Assembly (NCBI RefSeq): GCF_027887165.1
Contig: NC_077233.1
Location: forward strand, 231,028,372-231,092,371
DNA: 64,000 nucleotides
Direction: 5' to 3'
DNA from: Monodelphis domestica
Lineage: Eukaryota; Chordata; Mammalia; Didelphimorphia; Didelphidae
Shown: piece by piece, positions 44,966-55,833 of the stretch
Layout: each line of letters opens with the position of its first letter
Numbering within the stretch: position 1 is the first letter of the stretch
Made by a program: the position numbers and the translations under genes
Notes under the pieces: generated by a model
The model's database searches: none
What the model was told of the DNA's origin: nothing
The model's input: only the letters and a program-made list of their open reading frames with translations

Positions 44966-47765
44966 ATTTGTACAACTTGTGTGTTTTTGGTTAGCTTTTT
45001 CCATTTGTATCCTTTCCCTTGCTATACTATGATTTCTGGAAGGGCAGGGCAGAGCTATGCTTTAAACTAGTATGGCACTCCCAACACCTTCTATATTTAG
45101 TGTTTGTTGATATTGATGGATAATGAAAAGGCTTCTATTAGACACACACTGTTTCTCCATTATCTTTCATGGAATGGAAAATCTCCTCTAGGAGCAGATG
45201 TGCTTGGGTTGTCAACAAAACTGTGTGTGCAAACAACCTAACACAAGATATAATTTGCACCAGTCCTCTGGCAATGGTGCTGCCATATGCTCTCAATGCC
45301 CAGATCTGCTTGTCCCAAAGTAGGGTGGATTGAGAACTACATCTGGCTCTGCTAATATCCACAAAAATTAAATGATGGTAACTGATGGCAGTTATTTTTA
45401 TGACTAAACTACAATAATGTTGGCATAGAAAGAAGGTATTCTATATCTGAGAATAGTATGGCCTTCTTTCTAGTGAAAGGGAGAAGAGAAGAAGAAGAAC
45501 AAAAAAAAAGAATGAGGTAGAGGAAAAAAATTCTAAGAGGAACTATATTTCTGATCTAACTTTCTGCTCAATCATTTTCAATCATAGTGAGTCAAAATTG
45601 GAGCTGTGGTTGGGAGCACTGACTCCCTGGTATTCTGAGGAACCCCAATCACAGTGGCAATTAATGAACAGAAATAAACAGAGGAATAAACTGGATAAAT
45701 GTTGGGACTTCCAATGTAATAAGACTAAGTAGAGTGCAGTAGTTATTTGTATGATCTTCATTGGTCTTTGTCCATCTCAATGAAATGCTGAAAAGAAGCT
45801 GCTTTCAGAACCTAGAAATAATTGGGAAAATCTCATATCCCAAGGAAATTGGCATCTAACTTAGTCTAAACAGAAGAAGAAATTAGATTCATCTGCAAAT
45901 CTATTTCTTGGCTTTGTTCCTCCAAGGAAGAGCTTTTTAGGTCTGTGAAACAAAAACTCTTGCTTCCATTTTCTTGATAGATTTGTTTTCCATTTCTTAA
46001 CAAATTACTGGGTTAATATATTCACATTTCTGGAACTAAATATTCTAGGTTGATCTAAACTGAATTTCCATTTTCCACATACAACTAAATATTTTCCTAT
46101 CAGTGCTATATGCAAAACAATTATAAAAGCGGCATTGAGTGGTGCATACATAGACTTTCCAATAACCAAATATGGATTTTGACATTTATCCAGTATTTTA
46201 CTTGAACTTTAATTCTACCCCAAAATATTACTTTTTTCAATGAAGAGTCCAGTTTTCTGTAACTTAATCTCATAGTTCCTTTTTAACTGGCAATTCAACA
46301 AAAGTATTAAATAATTGACTAGCTTCAATTTGTTTGAACTATCCGATTCAAAACAGATTAGTCTCAAAAATATTGTACGGACATGGAAAAATGAATTTAG
46401 AAAGCAGCTATAGTCAATCTTTGGCCCATGATACTTTGGAATTTTGTGCCAATTAACAAAGATTTCATGATAAACCTGGTAGTGCAAGTAGTTCACTGTT
46501 TTGTATCAGCCTTTTTTTTTTTTTTTGGCAAAAGTTTTAAGTAACTCAAATAATTCAATGATAAATAAAACAAATAATTCAGTGAAATGATTTCTAAAAC
46601 CAGTCAAATATAGTCAGATAATTCTTATACTTTTAAAATGGGTGATACAGGCCTGCAGGAGTTCCACTAAGTCTAAAATTCTTTTGAGAGGGCCTAATGG
46701 TTCTCATAAATCTCAGAATACTTCTTCTAGAAAATAACTTGAGATTTCTACATTGTCCTTTGCAAAAAAAGCAAAGTAGCCAGGATTGTGTCTATGCTCG
46801 AAAAAAAGTGATTGCTTTCCTGTATCAAGGATACCTCAGATTTAATGTCCTTGTCATCTAGATTCTTCTATGTATTACCCCAACAGGTTTTTCTTACCAG
46901 GAGTTGCTATTGTTGTTTCAAGAAAGCCTTTTACTCCTCCACAAGGACCCGTCTCTGTGCAAGTCAGAAACCACTGTCTTCCTTTCTCTCTGTGTCTAAA
47001 TTGTTGTAGCCTGAGACTGGTGCTCAGTTGGGAGGACTGTCCTCTCTTGGGACTAGAGTTTTTGTTTGTCTGGACAACATGTGGTTAAAACCGCTTATAA
47101 GACAAAAAAGTGAGAGGAGAAAGGGAAAATGTAGGACTAGCCTCCCTTTTTGGTTCACTGCCAAAACATGAATAACATTAGGTTATTATTTTCTCAAATG
47201 GAACTGGTGATATCAAAATCCATAGGGCTCCAGTGACCTATCAGAGCCTCAATAATCATCATTATAGCACAAATTACTGTTGATTTGTGATTTTTGGCTG
47301 TTCCACATGTATCACAGATTTGCCCAATGAAGCCTAGTTAAACCACAATAATTATTCTGTTCACTGACACCATTAGAAGATATGACATGAGAAGATACAA
47401 ATAATTCAGCTGCTTAGAGAAATCTAGATCTTAGAGATTTAAAAAAAAAAAACAAACTTGATATATCCCCTCTCCTCATTTCAAGTATCAGTTGCTAAAA
47501 TAGAGATTGGATCTTTTTCTATTTTTTAAAAACATGTGCTCCCCAGCACTCCCCCTTCACATCTAACCTCTGAGGAAACTCACTAAATTGTTGTTGGTGA
47601 TGATAGTAATATTGTTTCATAGATAAAGAAATCATCACCAATTCAGAGCCATTCCCATTTCCCCCTTCTATTTCTATTGTCATGATTCTAGTTCAGATCA
47701 TCATCACCTCTTGTATGGACCAGGTTCCTGACTAGTCTCTCCGAGTCCAATCTCCCTCCTTAGAG
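44966..47765. other. Upstream flank of ACSM4, no gene identified
   Basis: AT-rich intergenic DNA. One protein-like minus-strand frame at 45138-45359 is described under findings; it has no family match that I recognise and no clear donor. No ACSM-type exon is found. Confidence 0.5.
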
Positions 47766-47945
47766 GTCAGCTAGGTGGATAGAGTACTGAGCCTGGAGTC
47801 AAGAAGACTTGAGTTCAAATCTGGATTCAAATAGGAGCTGTGTGATCCTACACAAGCTATTTAATCACGGTCTGCCTCAGCTTCCTCAACTGTAAAAAAT
47901 GGTGATAATAATAGGTCTTACCTTACAGGGTTGTTGTGTGGACTG
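47766..47945 (+). repeat. tRNA-headed SINE
   Basis: 'cagctaggtggatagagtac', 'gagtcaagaagacttgagtt', then a 'gataataataggtcttacc' style tail, slightly different from A and B. Confidence 0.78.
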
Positions 47946-48705
47946 TCAATTGTGAAAACTCATCCCTCAAATATAAAGGAGTCCTCGTTGATAGGTGGAA
48001 GACAAAATTAAAAAAAAAAGAAGAAAACACGAAAACAAACAGGAGCAGGATGTTTTGGGACATTTGATTAGAACAGCATATATATAACAGATTATATGAC
48101 TTTTAAGCCAACTTGGGCTGCTACAGGCAAAATTTGTGATGCAAAGCTAAGCAAAGTGAGCCAGCAAACACCTTGGAAGGCAGAGAGTAAGTCCTCTGGC
48201 TCCCTGCAGGCTCCTGATTGGCTCTTTCTTGGTTTACTCCATGTCCTGTTCATCACTATTAGAGAGTTTTTAGAAAACAGACACATTTGTTTCAGGAGTA
48301 CTATGACAGGATCAAATGAGATTAAAGTGCTCAGTATAGTGACTATGTCATAGTAGGGACTTAATAAATGCTTTTTCTTTTTCTTTCTTCTTCTCTACAC
48401 TTGGTTAGGCTCATCTCTGGAAAGAAAGTAAACTGTTGTTAAGATTGTAGTTTAAGTCTTTCCAGCATGGTTGAGCCTGCCAGGGCTGTGATGAGATATC
48501 ACTTTAGGATGCTGTGGTGTAATAAGACAGGAAGGGGAAGATGGGCTCTGATATTTTAATGAATTAACTAATTTTGAAATTGAACAGTGCTATTGATGAC
48601 TCCAAGTCTTAGCCAGAAGCAAAAGTACACCCTTTTCTTTTAAACTTGCAGTGATGCTATATAGAATACTACAATTTACCAAGAATTGAACTTGAGAGTC
48701 ACCTG
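47946..48705. other. Intergenic, unassigned
   Basis: A duplicate of the SINE end ('gatcaaatgagattaaagtg', 'aataaatgctttttcttttt') follows at about 48300-48380, suggesting an insertion inside the SINE tail between about 47945 and 48300. No gene. Confidence 0.45.
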
Positions 48706-48709
48706 AATG

Positions 48710-48985
48710 CTTTGACTCTTCATTTTTGCCTCTTAGTGTCCCTGGATTCTTTTAAGACTCAGTTCAAATCCCACCTTTTGCAGCTGCCTTTCCTGGTTCC
48801 CCCTGCATCCCCCCAATCGATACTGTTCTTTACCTTTTCAGAACACCTTCCACCTATTTTGTATATGCTTAAATATTATCTCAGCCATTAGAATTTATGC
48901 TCCTTATGAGCAGAGATTATGTGGGTTGCTTCCTGCCTCTAACATTTTTGCTGCGATCTACCTGGCATATAATAGCTATTGTCCT
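48710..48985 (+). repeat. L2 LINE 3' end
   Basis: 'gactcagttcaaatcccacc', 'agctgcctttcctggttccc', 'tgagcagagattatgtgggt'. Sense. Confidence 0.7.
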
Positions 48986-49309
48986 TCATTCTAGAAGAGA
49001 ACTGAAGTGACATCAAATGATGACTTGCACATAAATTGAATTTAAGTGAGGCAGAGTTGTTCTAAGTGGTCAGAGTCATCTAAGTCCAGTGGTAAAACAA
49101 AAGTCAAGATGCCTGGTGATGGCTCAGGATGCAATGGATGGCTTTAGCATCTTTGATGTCTGACCAGAGTCTAAGCTCTCCAACAGCTCTACTTCAGTGC
49201 TTCCTGGCCATTGGAACAAATTGTTCTCATTTTCCCCTTCTGCCAGGGGAAGCCTTTATCTGCTTGGGGTAGATATCTCCCTAACTGACCAGTGTGTTCA
49301 AGGTTTTTT
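48986..49309. other. Intergenic, unassigned
   Basis: The phrase 'tgtccttcattctagaagag' with 'actgaagtgacatcaaatga' looks like an old repeat; I cannot name it. Confidence 0.4.
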
Positions 49310-49512
49310 TTTTTCTTTTAAACCCTTACCTTTCATCTTGGAATCAATACTGTGTATTGCTTCCAAGGCAGAAGAATGTTAAGGGCTAGGCAATGGGTGT
49401 CAAGTGACTTGCCCAGGGTCACACAGCTAGGAAGTGTCTGAGGTCAGATTTGAACCCAGGACCTCCCATCTCTTGGCCTGGCTCTCAATCCACTGAGCAA
49501 CCCAGCTGCCCC
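49310..49512 (-). repeat. tRNA-headed SINE (tail type B), antisense
   Basis: 'taaacccttacctttcatct', 'gggctaggcaatgggtgtca', 'gcccagggtcacacagctag', 'aacccagctgccccc' end. One of the best-preserved B copies. Confidence 0.92.
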
Positions 49513-49677
49513 CTGTTCAAGGTCTTTTGATTACCCTCAGCCTGGCTTAGCTCTTCTGCTGAGATTTTACCAATCTGTGATCACTGTGCATGCTACAAAA
49601 GCAGTCCTAAAAAGAGCTTGGCAAGCCCTCACACTAGAGATCCTAATTTCCCCTAAACACATCATACATCCCACCCA

Positions 49678-49775
49678 GGAACAGTAGAGAGAGCATTAGG
49701 CTTGGAATCAGGAAGACTCATCTTCATGAGTTCAAATGGAGCCTCAGACATTTACCAGCTGTGTGACCTTTGGCA
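49678..49775 (+). repeat. tRNA-headed SINE, 5' half
   Basis: 'agagagcattaggcttggaa', 'tcaggaagactcatcttcat', 'accagctgtgtgacctttgg'; truncated after the head. Confidence 0.7.
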
Positions 49776-50769
49776 AATCATTTAATTCAGGCAAATAAAG
49801 ACCTAATAAATGCTAATTGATTGACAGAGTATCAGTGGAGTGAGGCACATAGTGACCAAGAGTAGATGACAACACTTTATCAACTAAGAATTGGGAGGAA
49901 AGTGGGATAAAAGATGTCATGAGAGATAAGCATCTCCATAAATGCATCTGTTTCCCATGTTCAATTACTTCTTTTGGATTTGCTTTGATTGTGCCCCATA
50001 TCTTATCATTTCTTCTCACTTGGCATTGACATCATCCTTTGTTTTTACTTTTTCTTTCCTGGAACCCAGCTTCCATGTTACTTGCCATCTGCACGCCATG
50101 TTGTTTGCACTGTGTCAAACAACCTCATTCTTTGCTCACTGAAAATTCAGACTTTGCCCCAGGGAAAATGGGTTCTGTCAGATGAATTTATGCTTAATTA
50201 AAAAAAAAACCCGCACACTTTTCATCTTAGAATCAATACTGTGTATTGGTTCATAGATGGATCCTACATCAGCAACCGGTTGTTTTCTCTGTTTCCCAAT
50301 CCAAACTTTATCTCTTCATGAAATGATATGTGTAGCAGGTATGGAAAAAAAACCTCCTCTCTCAGCTCTACTCCTAGATATGAAAGAGTATTAGAACTTC
50401 AAAGAGAAGATGGAGATGTTGAGCTACACACAGATTCTGTGGAGAATCCTGTGCATCCGTGTAGCCCTTAGAAAGACACATTTACACAGAGGAATGGGGA
50501 GTCACTGAGCCATGGTGGGGCACCTGTGAACCTTTCCCTTGCCTGCTGGAGAAGTTGGCATAGCAGAGAACAGCAGGCATTAATGAACCATCTAAACGTA
50601 TCTTCTTTAAAAAAAACATTATCTTAGAATTGATATTAAGTATCAGTTCCAAGGCAGAAGAGTGTAGACCTCTGCTACTCTGAGTCATGTAGAATATATG
50701 AATTTTGAAGAAGGGTGGAAACTATCAGAGGGAAGAGGGGCTTGACTCCCTGTGAAAAAGGGAGATTTT
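49776..50769. other. Intergenic with SINE scraps
   Basis: Type B tail scraps at about 50205-50255 and 50615-50668 ('cttagaatcaatactgtgta' and 'attaagtatcagttccaagg'). No gene. Confidence 0.5.
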
Positions 50770-51560
50770 CTTAATAATCAAGGGCCTCAGATAGAAGTTC
50801 ATTTTGTATTTTTTCTTTGGGTTAAATAAAACCTTTCTAGATTCACTATCTTAGTAACCTGAGTGTGTATAGGTGAGCTCAAAGTCCTTCGAGAAAGCAA
50901 GAAAGCCAGATACAGCTAGCTGTCTCTTGGGTTTTGGTTGGTAGAGACACAAATTAGCCAGAATTTGTGGGTGTCATCAGCCAGAATAATTTTGTGGGAG
51001 ACATGAGCCAGATACTGTTGTTCCTGGGGTTTCTCTGAATGAGGGCACCAGCCAGAGAGATTGTGTGAGAAAAGAATCCTCCCAAATTGAATGTGGATCC
51101 TTGTGTCATGGGAAGATGCTTTGATACCAGTCATATGGGAAATCATCTGTTCCCTGAAGCCCTGCCTCCCGAAGTCTTCCTCCTCAGACTCTCTCTCCAC
51201 CAAAGCTGCCACTTGGAGAGTTTGGACAGAAGCCACTGAACCTTGCTCACCTAAGGCCCATGTGGCTGCTTGAGCATTTCTAGGATGTTTCTAGTCCTTA
51301 TTTCAGGTGCAAGAGATAGCTGGTTCCCATCACTAAGGATAGACTTAGTCCTTGATTTCTTGCAGTGCTGATCTTACACCCTGTGGGAAACTCTTGTCTG
51401 TGTTGAAAGCTGAGATAACAAGTTGCCACAGGATTTCTCCAACCATCTAATAACCATTTTAAGGGGATCACGTGCTTCTAGTGAATAGGCTAGTGCATCT
51501 GGGACCTTGTTATAAAGGAACCCTGGGGAAAGTGTGGGCATGTAGCCTGGATCATTATTC
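50770..51560. other. Unclassified segment with an AGCCAGA-box array
   Basis: Five AGCCAGA boxes occur near 50903, 50956, 50980, 51007 and 51052, each followed by T/G-rich sequence such as ttgtggg. An AATAAA lies just upstream (about 50825). The composition suggests an LTR, but I find no terminal repeats, so I leave it unclassified. Confidence 0.35.
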
Positions 51561-52124
51561 AATCCTTTAGGGACTTTGCCTCCTTCCTAGCAAAATAAGA
51601 ACCAGGTTTATTATTATAAATCTACAAGGGGAAGTCAAGAGTTGTGCCCCAGAAGGAAATTTATACTTAATCTCTTAGTCCAGTTCCTTAGTTCCTATAC
51701 CAATTGATATAGATGAAAGGTTGTGAATTCTGGGATGATTAGGTACTTCTCCATCATATTTAGTTCTAACCCAAACTTTCGAAGTGGTTCATCTTTCTGT
51801 TTGTTTTACTGTCCATGAGGAGTGTATGTATGGAAGGATGAGAAGGAGATTCATGGTTTGGTTCTTTTCAGGCTTCTATTCTTGCAAAACAAATCCTCTG
51901 ATTGCAGTTTATAAGATTGAGACATAGAAAGTGGTACCTGTAGTGCCTCAGGGATGATTTTGATAATAGTCAAAATGGGTTAGTTACACCTAGAGTCATG
52001 TTGATTGGTCAAAAGGAGGTTATTTCAGTCAGTGTTGAGCTAGTCAAAGGAATCTGATGATTCCCTTATTCCAGACGACATCTTTAACGTTATACAACTA
52101 ATTGAGTAGCTACATCTACTGTTA
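51561..52124. other. Intergenic, unassigned
   Basis: No repeat or gene recognised. Confidence 0.5.
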
Positions 52125-52325
52125 ATGGACTTAACCCCCCTCCCCCAACAACCTCATACCATCTGACTTAGAATCAGTTCCAAGGCAGAAAAGCTAGTAA
52201 GGGTAGGTAACTGGAGTGAAGTGACTCGAGCAGGTCACACAGCTAGCAAGCGAGGCCAAATTTGAATCCAGGACCTTCTGTCTCTAGGTCTGGCTCTCTG
52301 TCCACTGAGCCAAATAGCTATTCCT
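52125..52325 (-). repeat. tRNA-headed SINE (tail type B), antisense
   Basis: 'tctgacttagaatcagttcc', 'agcaggtcacacagctagca', 'tctctaggtctggctctctg', ending 'gccaaatagctattcc'. Confidence 0.8.
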
Positions 52326-52805
52326 TGTTCATGGATTTTTTTAAAAAAGTATTTGACTTGATAGAATAAAATGGATCCTGTCAAGTATCTTCAAACAGGA
52401 ACTCCTTATTTCTATGTAAATTATATTAGGCTATGACAATTACTACTCTAGAGATAATTTTTCTCAGTAATCTACTGAGTTGAAAACATCCAAGAAAGGG
52501 CTCTGAAGGGAGATGCTTTGTCATTGTCATGGAGATATCCTGTGCATATTCCCTATTCAGATGGTCCTGGTCACAGATGAGATATTGCTAATTGCATTAA
52601 GTTCCAGAAATTCTCTTTAGTGAAAGCCATATCAATAAAAAAGAGAGAATTTGGCCATCTATATTAGAAATGCAAAGTATATGGGGAATGCATATTGTTT
52701 AGATGATGGTATGTAACATTATATATGTAGCATTACATATGTAGACATATATCTTTGTACATATACATGTATTATATATAATGTGTATACATATGTGTGT
52801 ATGTG

Positions 52806-53600
52806 TATCTATCAATCAGTAAACATTTATTAAGCACCTACTATGTGCCAGGCACTGTGTTAAGTATTGGGGATATAAAAAGAGGTAAAAGATAGTTCCT
52901 GCCTTCAGGCAGTTATTATGATTAAAACTCTATGGACACAATATCCTAATTTATAATTATGTATTAAATAATAAAAAATGGGCCAGAGAAAGAAAAAGCA
53001 TCAGTCACAAGTAGCCAGCCACTCTCTTAGCCACATTTTCCCTAGCCAGTTGCACCTGGACCCAGAGCTAGGTGGCTTCTCAGTCTGTGATTCCAAGGGA
53101 AGAGTTTGAGTTCCTCTCTCCTCCACCAATTTATCCCTTTCCCAAGTCCCTTTAATTGGAGGACTCTGTCTGACCTTAGTTTGGACAAGAGTCAGGTCTT
53201 CTGGATGCCAAGAGTGGCATTGACTGAATGGCCTCACAGGGCATGAACACTTTTTTTCCATATGACTCTGCCTATCTCATTTAATAACCTCCCTAACAGA
53301 ATCTTGTTTATAGATAAACAAAGAACTTGTCTCCACCCTCAGAAGAAGAAAGTTCATAGCTTCAGTCTTAAGATCAAACAATTCTTTCCCCTTTAAAGTT
53401 CAAAAGGCTGGTTTGGGATGCCAATTAACATTAACTTTCCACAGAGCTTATAATTTAATAGAGGAGCCAACATGCAAGCAAATATATACAAAACAACCTA
53501 TTTAAAAGATGGACAGGAAATAATTAAGTGAAGGAAGACATTGGAATTAAGAGGGATTAGGGAAAGTTTACTGTAGAAGGTGGGATATTAGTTGTATATG
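52806..53600 (-). repeat. L2 LINE, antisense, split by an unclassified insert
   Basis: 'aagcacctactatgtgccag', 'gatagttcctgccttcaggc' on the left; 'gagcttataatttaatagag', 'gacattggaattaagaggga' on the right from 53446. The L2 phrase that should be continuous is separated by about 520 bp. Confidence 0.8.
52925..53445. mobile_element. Unclassified insertion of about 520 bp within L2
   Basis: Lies between the L2 phrases 'ccttcaggcag' and 'agcttataat'. Read on the minus strand it starts near TGTGGAAAG and ends near TTTTAATCA, so TG...CA ends as in an LTR are possible. The duplication is unclear (ataagct / ataact). A minus frame of 86 codons has no recognisable family. Confidence 0.45.
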
Positions 53601-53634
53601 TATGCTCATAGATAGGTGTATGTATGTATGTGTG

Positions 53635-53665
<31 letters not shown>

Positions 53666-53669
53666 TGTA

Positions 53670-54610
53670 TCTGTATCCTTTCTGGCCATTCCTTGTATAA
53701 GAGATTCCCTCTCCTGGTCCTCTGCATTTTTACTGGCTCTTCCACATGCCTGAAATGCTCCCCCTCCTTATCTTTGTCTCTAGGCTTCTCTGGCTTCCAT
53801 TGAATATCATTTAAGATATCACTTTCTGTAAAAAGCATTTTCTGTTTCCCCTTAATGCTAATGCTAATGCCTTTCCTCTCAATTGACCTTTAATTCAATA
53901 GTTGTAATCTTGTATATAAATCTTATATAGTTGTCCCTCACTATATCTTGGTTCACTTAACCCAGCTTCACTGTATCATGGGTTTAAAAAAAAATCAAAT
54001 TCTGTATCGTGGAGTTTTTGCTATATTGTGGGATTTTGTGGATGACTGCCATAATTTTGCACAAGTTTGCCAAGGTGAGGTTATACATGGCTGAACGCAA
54101 AGCTAATGTTTCTGTATTGGGTAATGGAATAAAAGACCAACCACAGTGCTGTGTTCTCTATCCTGGGTGCTGATTGGCTCATTGTTTATAAGTGTGGGAA
54201 AGGGTAATAAGAGTATGGGAAAGGCTTATAGGAGAGTGGGAAGGGTTTATAAAGCTTAAAAAAAATAAATAATAAAATAAACACAATGCCACGACTTTGT
54301 GGATTTTCATTTATCACAGGGGTCTCTAGAATGTAACTCCTGAGATAGGTGAGGGATCATTGTATAAAATACTTCTTTACATACATTACTTGTATGTAAA
54401 TAGTTGCTTACCAGCTTATCTTCTTCCATGTTTACATGTTGTTTCCTCCTTTAGAATGTAAGTTCCTTGAGAGCTGGGACTGTTTTTGCCTTTATTGGTA
54501 CCTCTAGTAGTTAGCACAGTGCCTGGCACATAGAAAATCAATCATTCAATAAAAATGCAATAATGTTTATTGTACTAGATTAAACATCTGCTATGTAAGT
54601 AATTAATAAA
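53670..54610 (+). repeat. L2 LINE 3' end split by a Tigger-like element
   Basis: Left part to 53927 ('gctcttccacatgcctgaaa', 'aggcttctctggcttccatt'); right part from 54366 ('gaatgtaagttccttgagag', 'gcacagtgcctggcacatag', 'aataaatgcttgttgg'). Confidence 0.85.
53928..54365. mobile_element. Non-autonomous Tigger/pogo-like DNA transposon
   Basis: About 438 bp bounded by imperfect inverted repeats: TTGTCCCTCACTATATC at the left and, reverse-complemented, TGATCCCTCACCTATCTC at the right, next to TA dinucleotides. This terminal sequence is typical of the pogo/Tigger superfamily, which duplicates TA. No transposase frame remains. Confidence 0.82.
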
Positions 54611-55489
54611 TGCTTGTTGGTCCACTGACCGACTATATGTATAGGCATGTTTATTCATAGGATAGTGACTGGATTTATGATTTCATTGATATAGAGAACT
54701 CTTGGGTGAGAAAATTCCCTCAACTAACGCAAATTAGTATTATCTCTAAAACTTATAGTCTGAAAGAGTTGCCTATAGGAATCACTGAGAGCTTGTGATT
54801 TACTCAGTGTCACATAGTATGTATCATAGATAAACTTGGACTCAGATAGTCCTGGCTCCAAGGTAAGAACTCTAACCATGATAACATGCTGCTTCTTGTG
54901 TTAAGAGGATTTATTTCTACTATATTGAATTATTCCTATTTCTGCGTTTTGAATTGAGGTTCAGATTCATCTCTGGGACCTTTCTACTCATTCCTTTGAT
55001 CCTAGGAAATTCAAGGAATGTCTCACCTTTGAGTCAATTTTAGTGAGTGCTAAAAGTGAGATTACGGGTTCTATCTTGTCCGGTTAATAGGAACTAATAT
55101 AGGCCAAATGTGTCTAAGGGGAGCAGAATAGAGTCCTTGAATCTTGCATTGAGGAGCATTTAGTAAAGTTACTCTTAACCAGGTAATGAGTCATAGAACC
55201 AAGCATGTAATTGTCTGCCATCCATCAAGGAATCAGAGAAGGATGGAGTGAAGGATGGACCATCTCCTCATTGCCTATTCACTAATTAGAGATGTCTTTG
55301 GATGCCTAGAGGAGGGCTGAATAAGCTTTCAAAGTTGTATTTAATGATCGATGTGGCAAAACTACTTTGTTGTTGATCAATGAGAGAGATAATAGATCAA
55401 TTAATTTATTGGTTATTGCTGGTCTAATCAATAAATTTATTTTCTTACCTGGAAACCAGTCTCTTGGGATTTTTAATCATCACAGTTCT
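54611..55489. other. Intergenic, mostly unassigned
   Basis: An unnamed repeat at about 54670-54900 is shared with 29340-29540. The rest shows no gene. Confidence 0.5.
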
Positions 55490-55833
55490 TGACATGGTAT
55501 CTAGAAACTTCAAACTTGTAAGATCTGATGAATCCTAAGTTTTTGGACTAGTTTGTAAGTTGGAGACCCCAAAGCTTATACTTGTTCCCCATGAGAATCC
55601 ACCCTGAAGAGAATCTTAGGCTAGCAGTTTCAGACTGAATAATGGACCCTAGGGTAAAGACAATCCACTTGAGGTGGAGGCTAAGCCCAAGTCTCTCCCA
55701 GCAAATCACACTCTCCTTCTGAGGATTGAACTGGGGACCTTCAGCTTACAAGACTGATGCACTGCCTACTGCACTAAAAAGTCACTCTTCTTGGGCTTAG
55801 CCTACAAGTTTGGGGTTTCTAGATTCCATGTTG
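55490..55833. repeat. Palindrome-bounded element
   Basis: The outer arms, 55490-55520 and 55803-55833, are inverted copies (26 of 31 positions; shared core atctagaaac and caaacttgta). A second, perfect 13-bp pair, ggctaagcccaag (55679-55691) and cttgggcttagcc (55790-55802), is nested inside. The right arms are contiguous while the left arms are separated by 158 bp. The loop holds a tRNA-like sequence. Confidence 0.75.
55713..55784 (-). pseudogene. tRNA-Met-like sequence (degenerate)
   Basis: On the minus strand TAGTGCAGTAGGCAGTGC matches the D arm and A box of elongator tRNA-Met; TCAGT-CTTGTAA-GCTGA forms a full anticodon stem; AGGTC then a T arm with AGTTCAATCC (B box). The anticodon position reads TGT rather than CAT. 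The acceptor and T stems do not pair well, so a working tRNA is unlikely. Confidence 0.65.
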
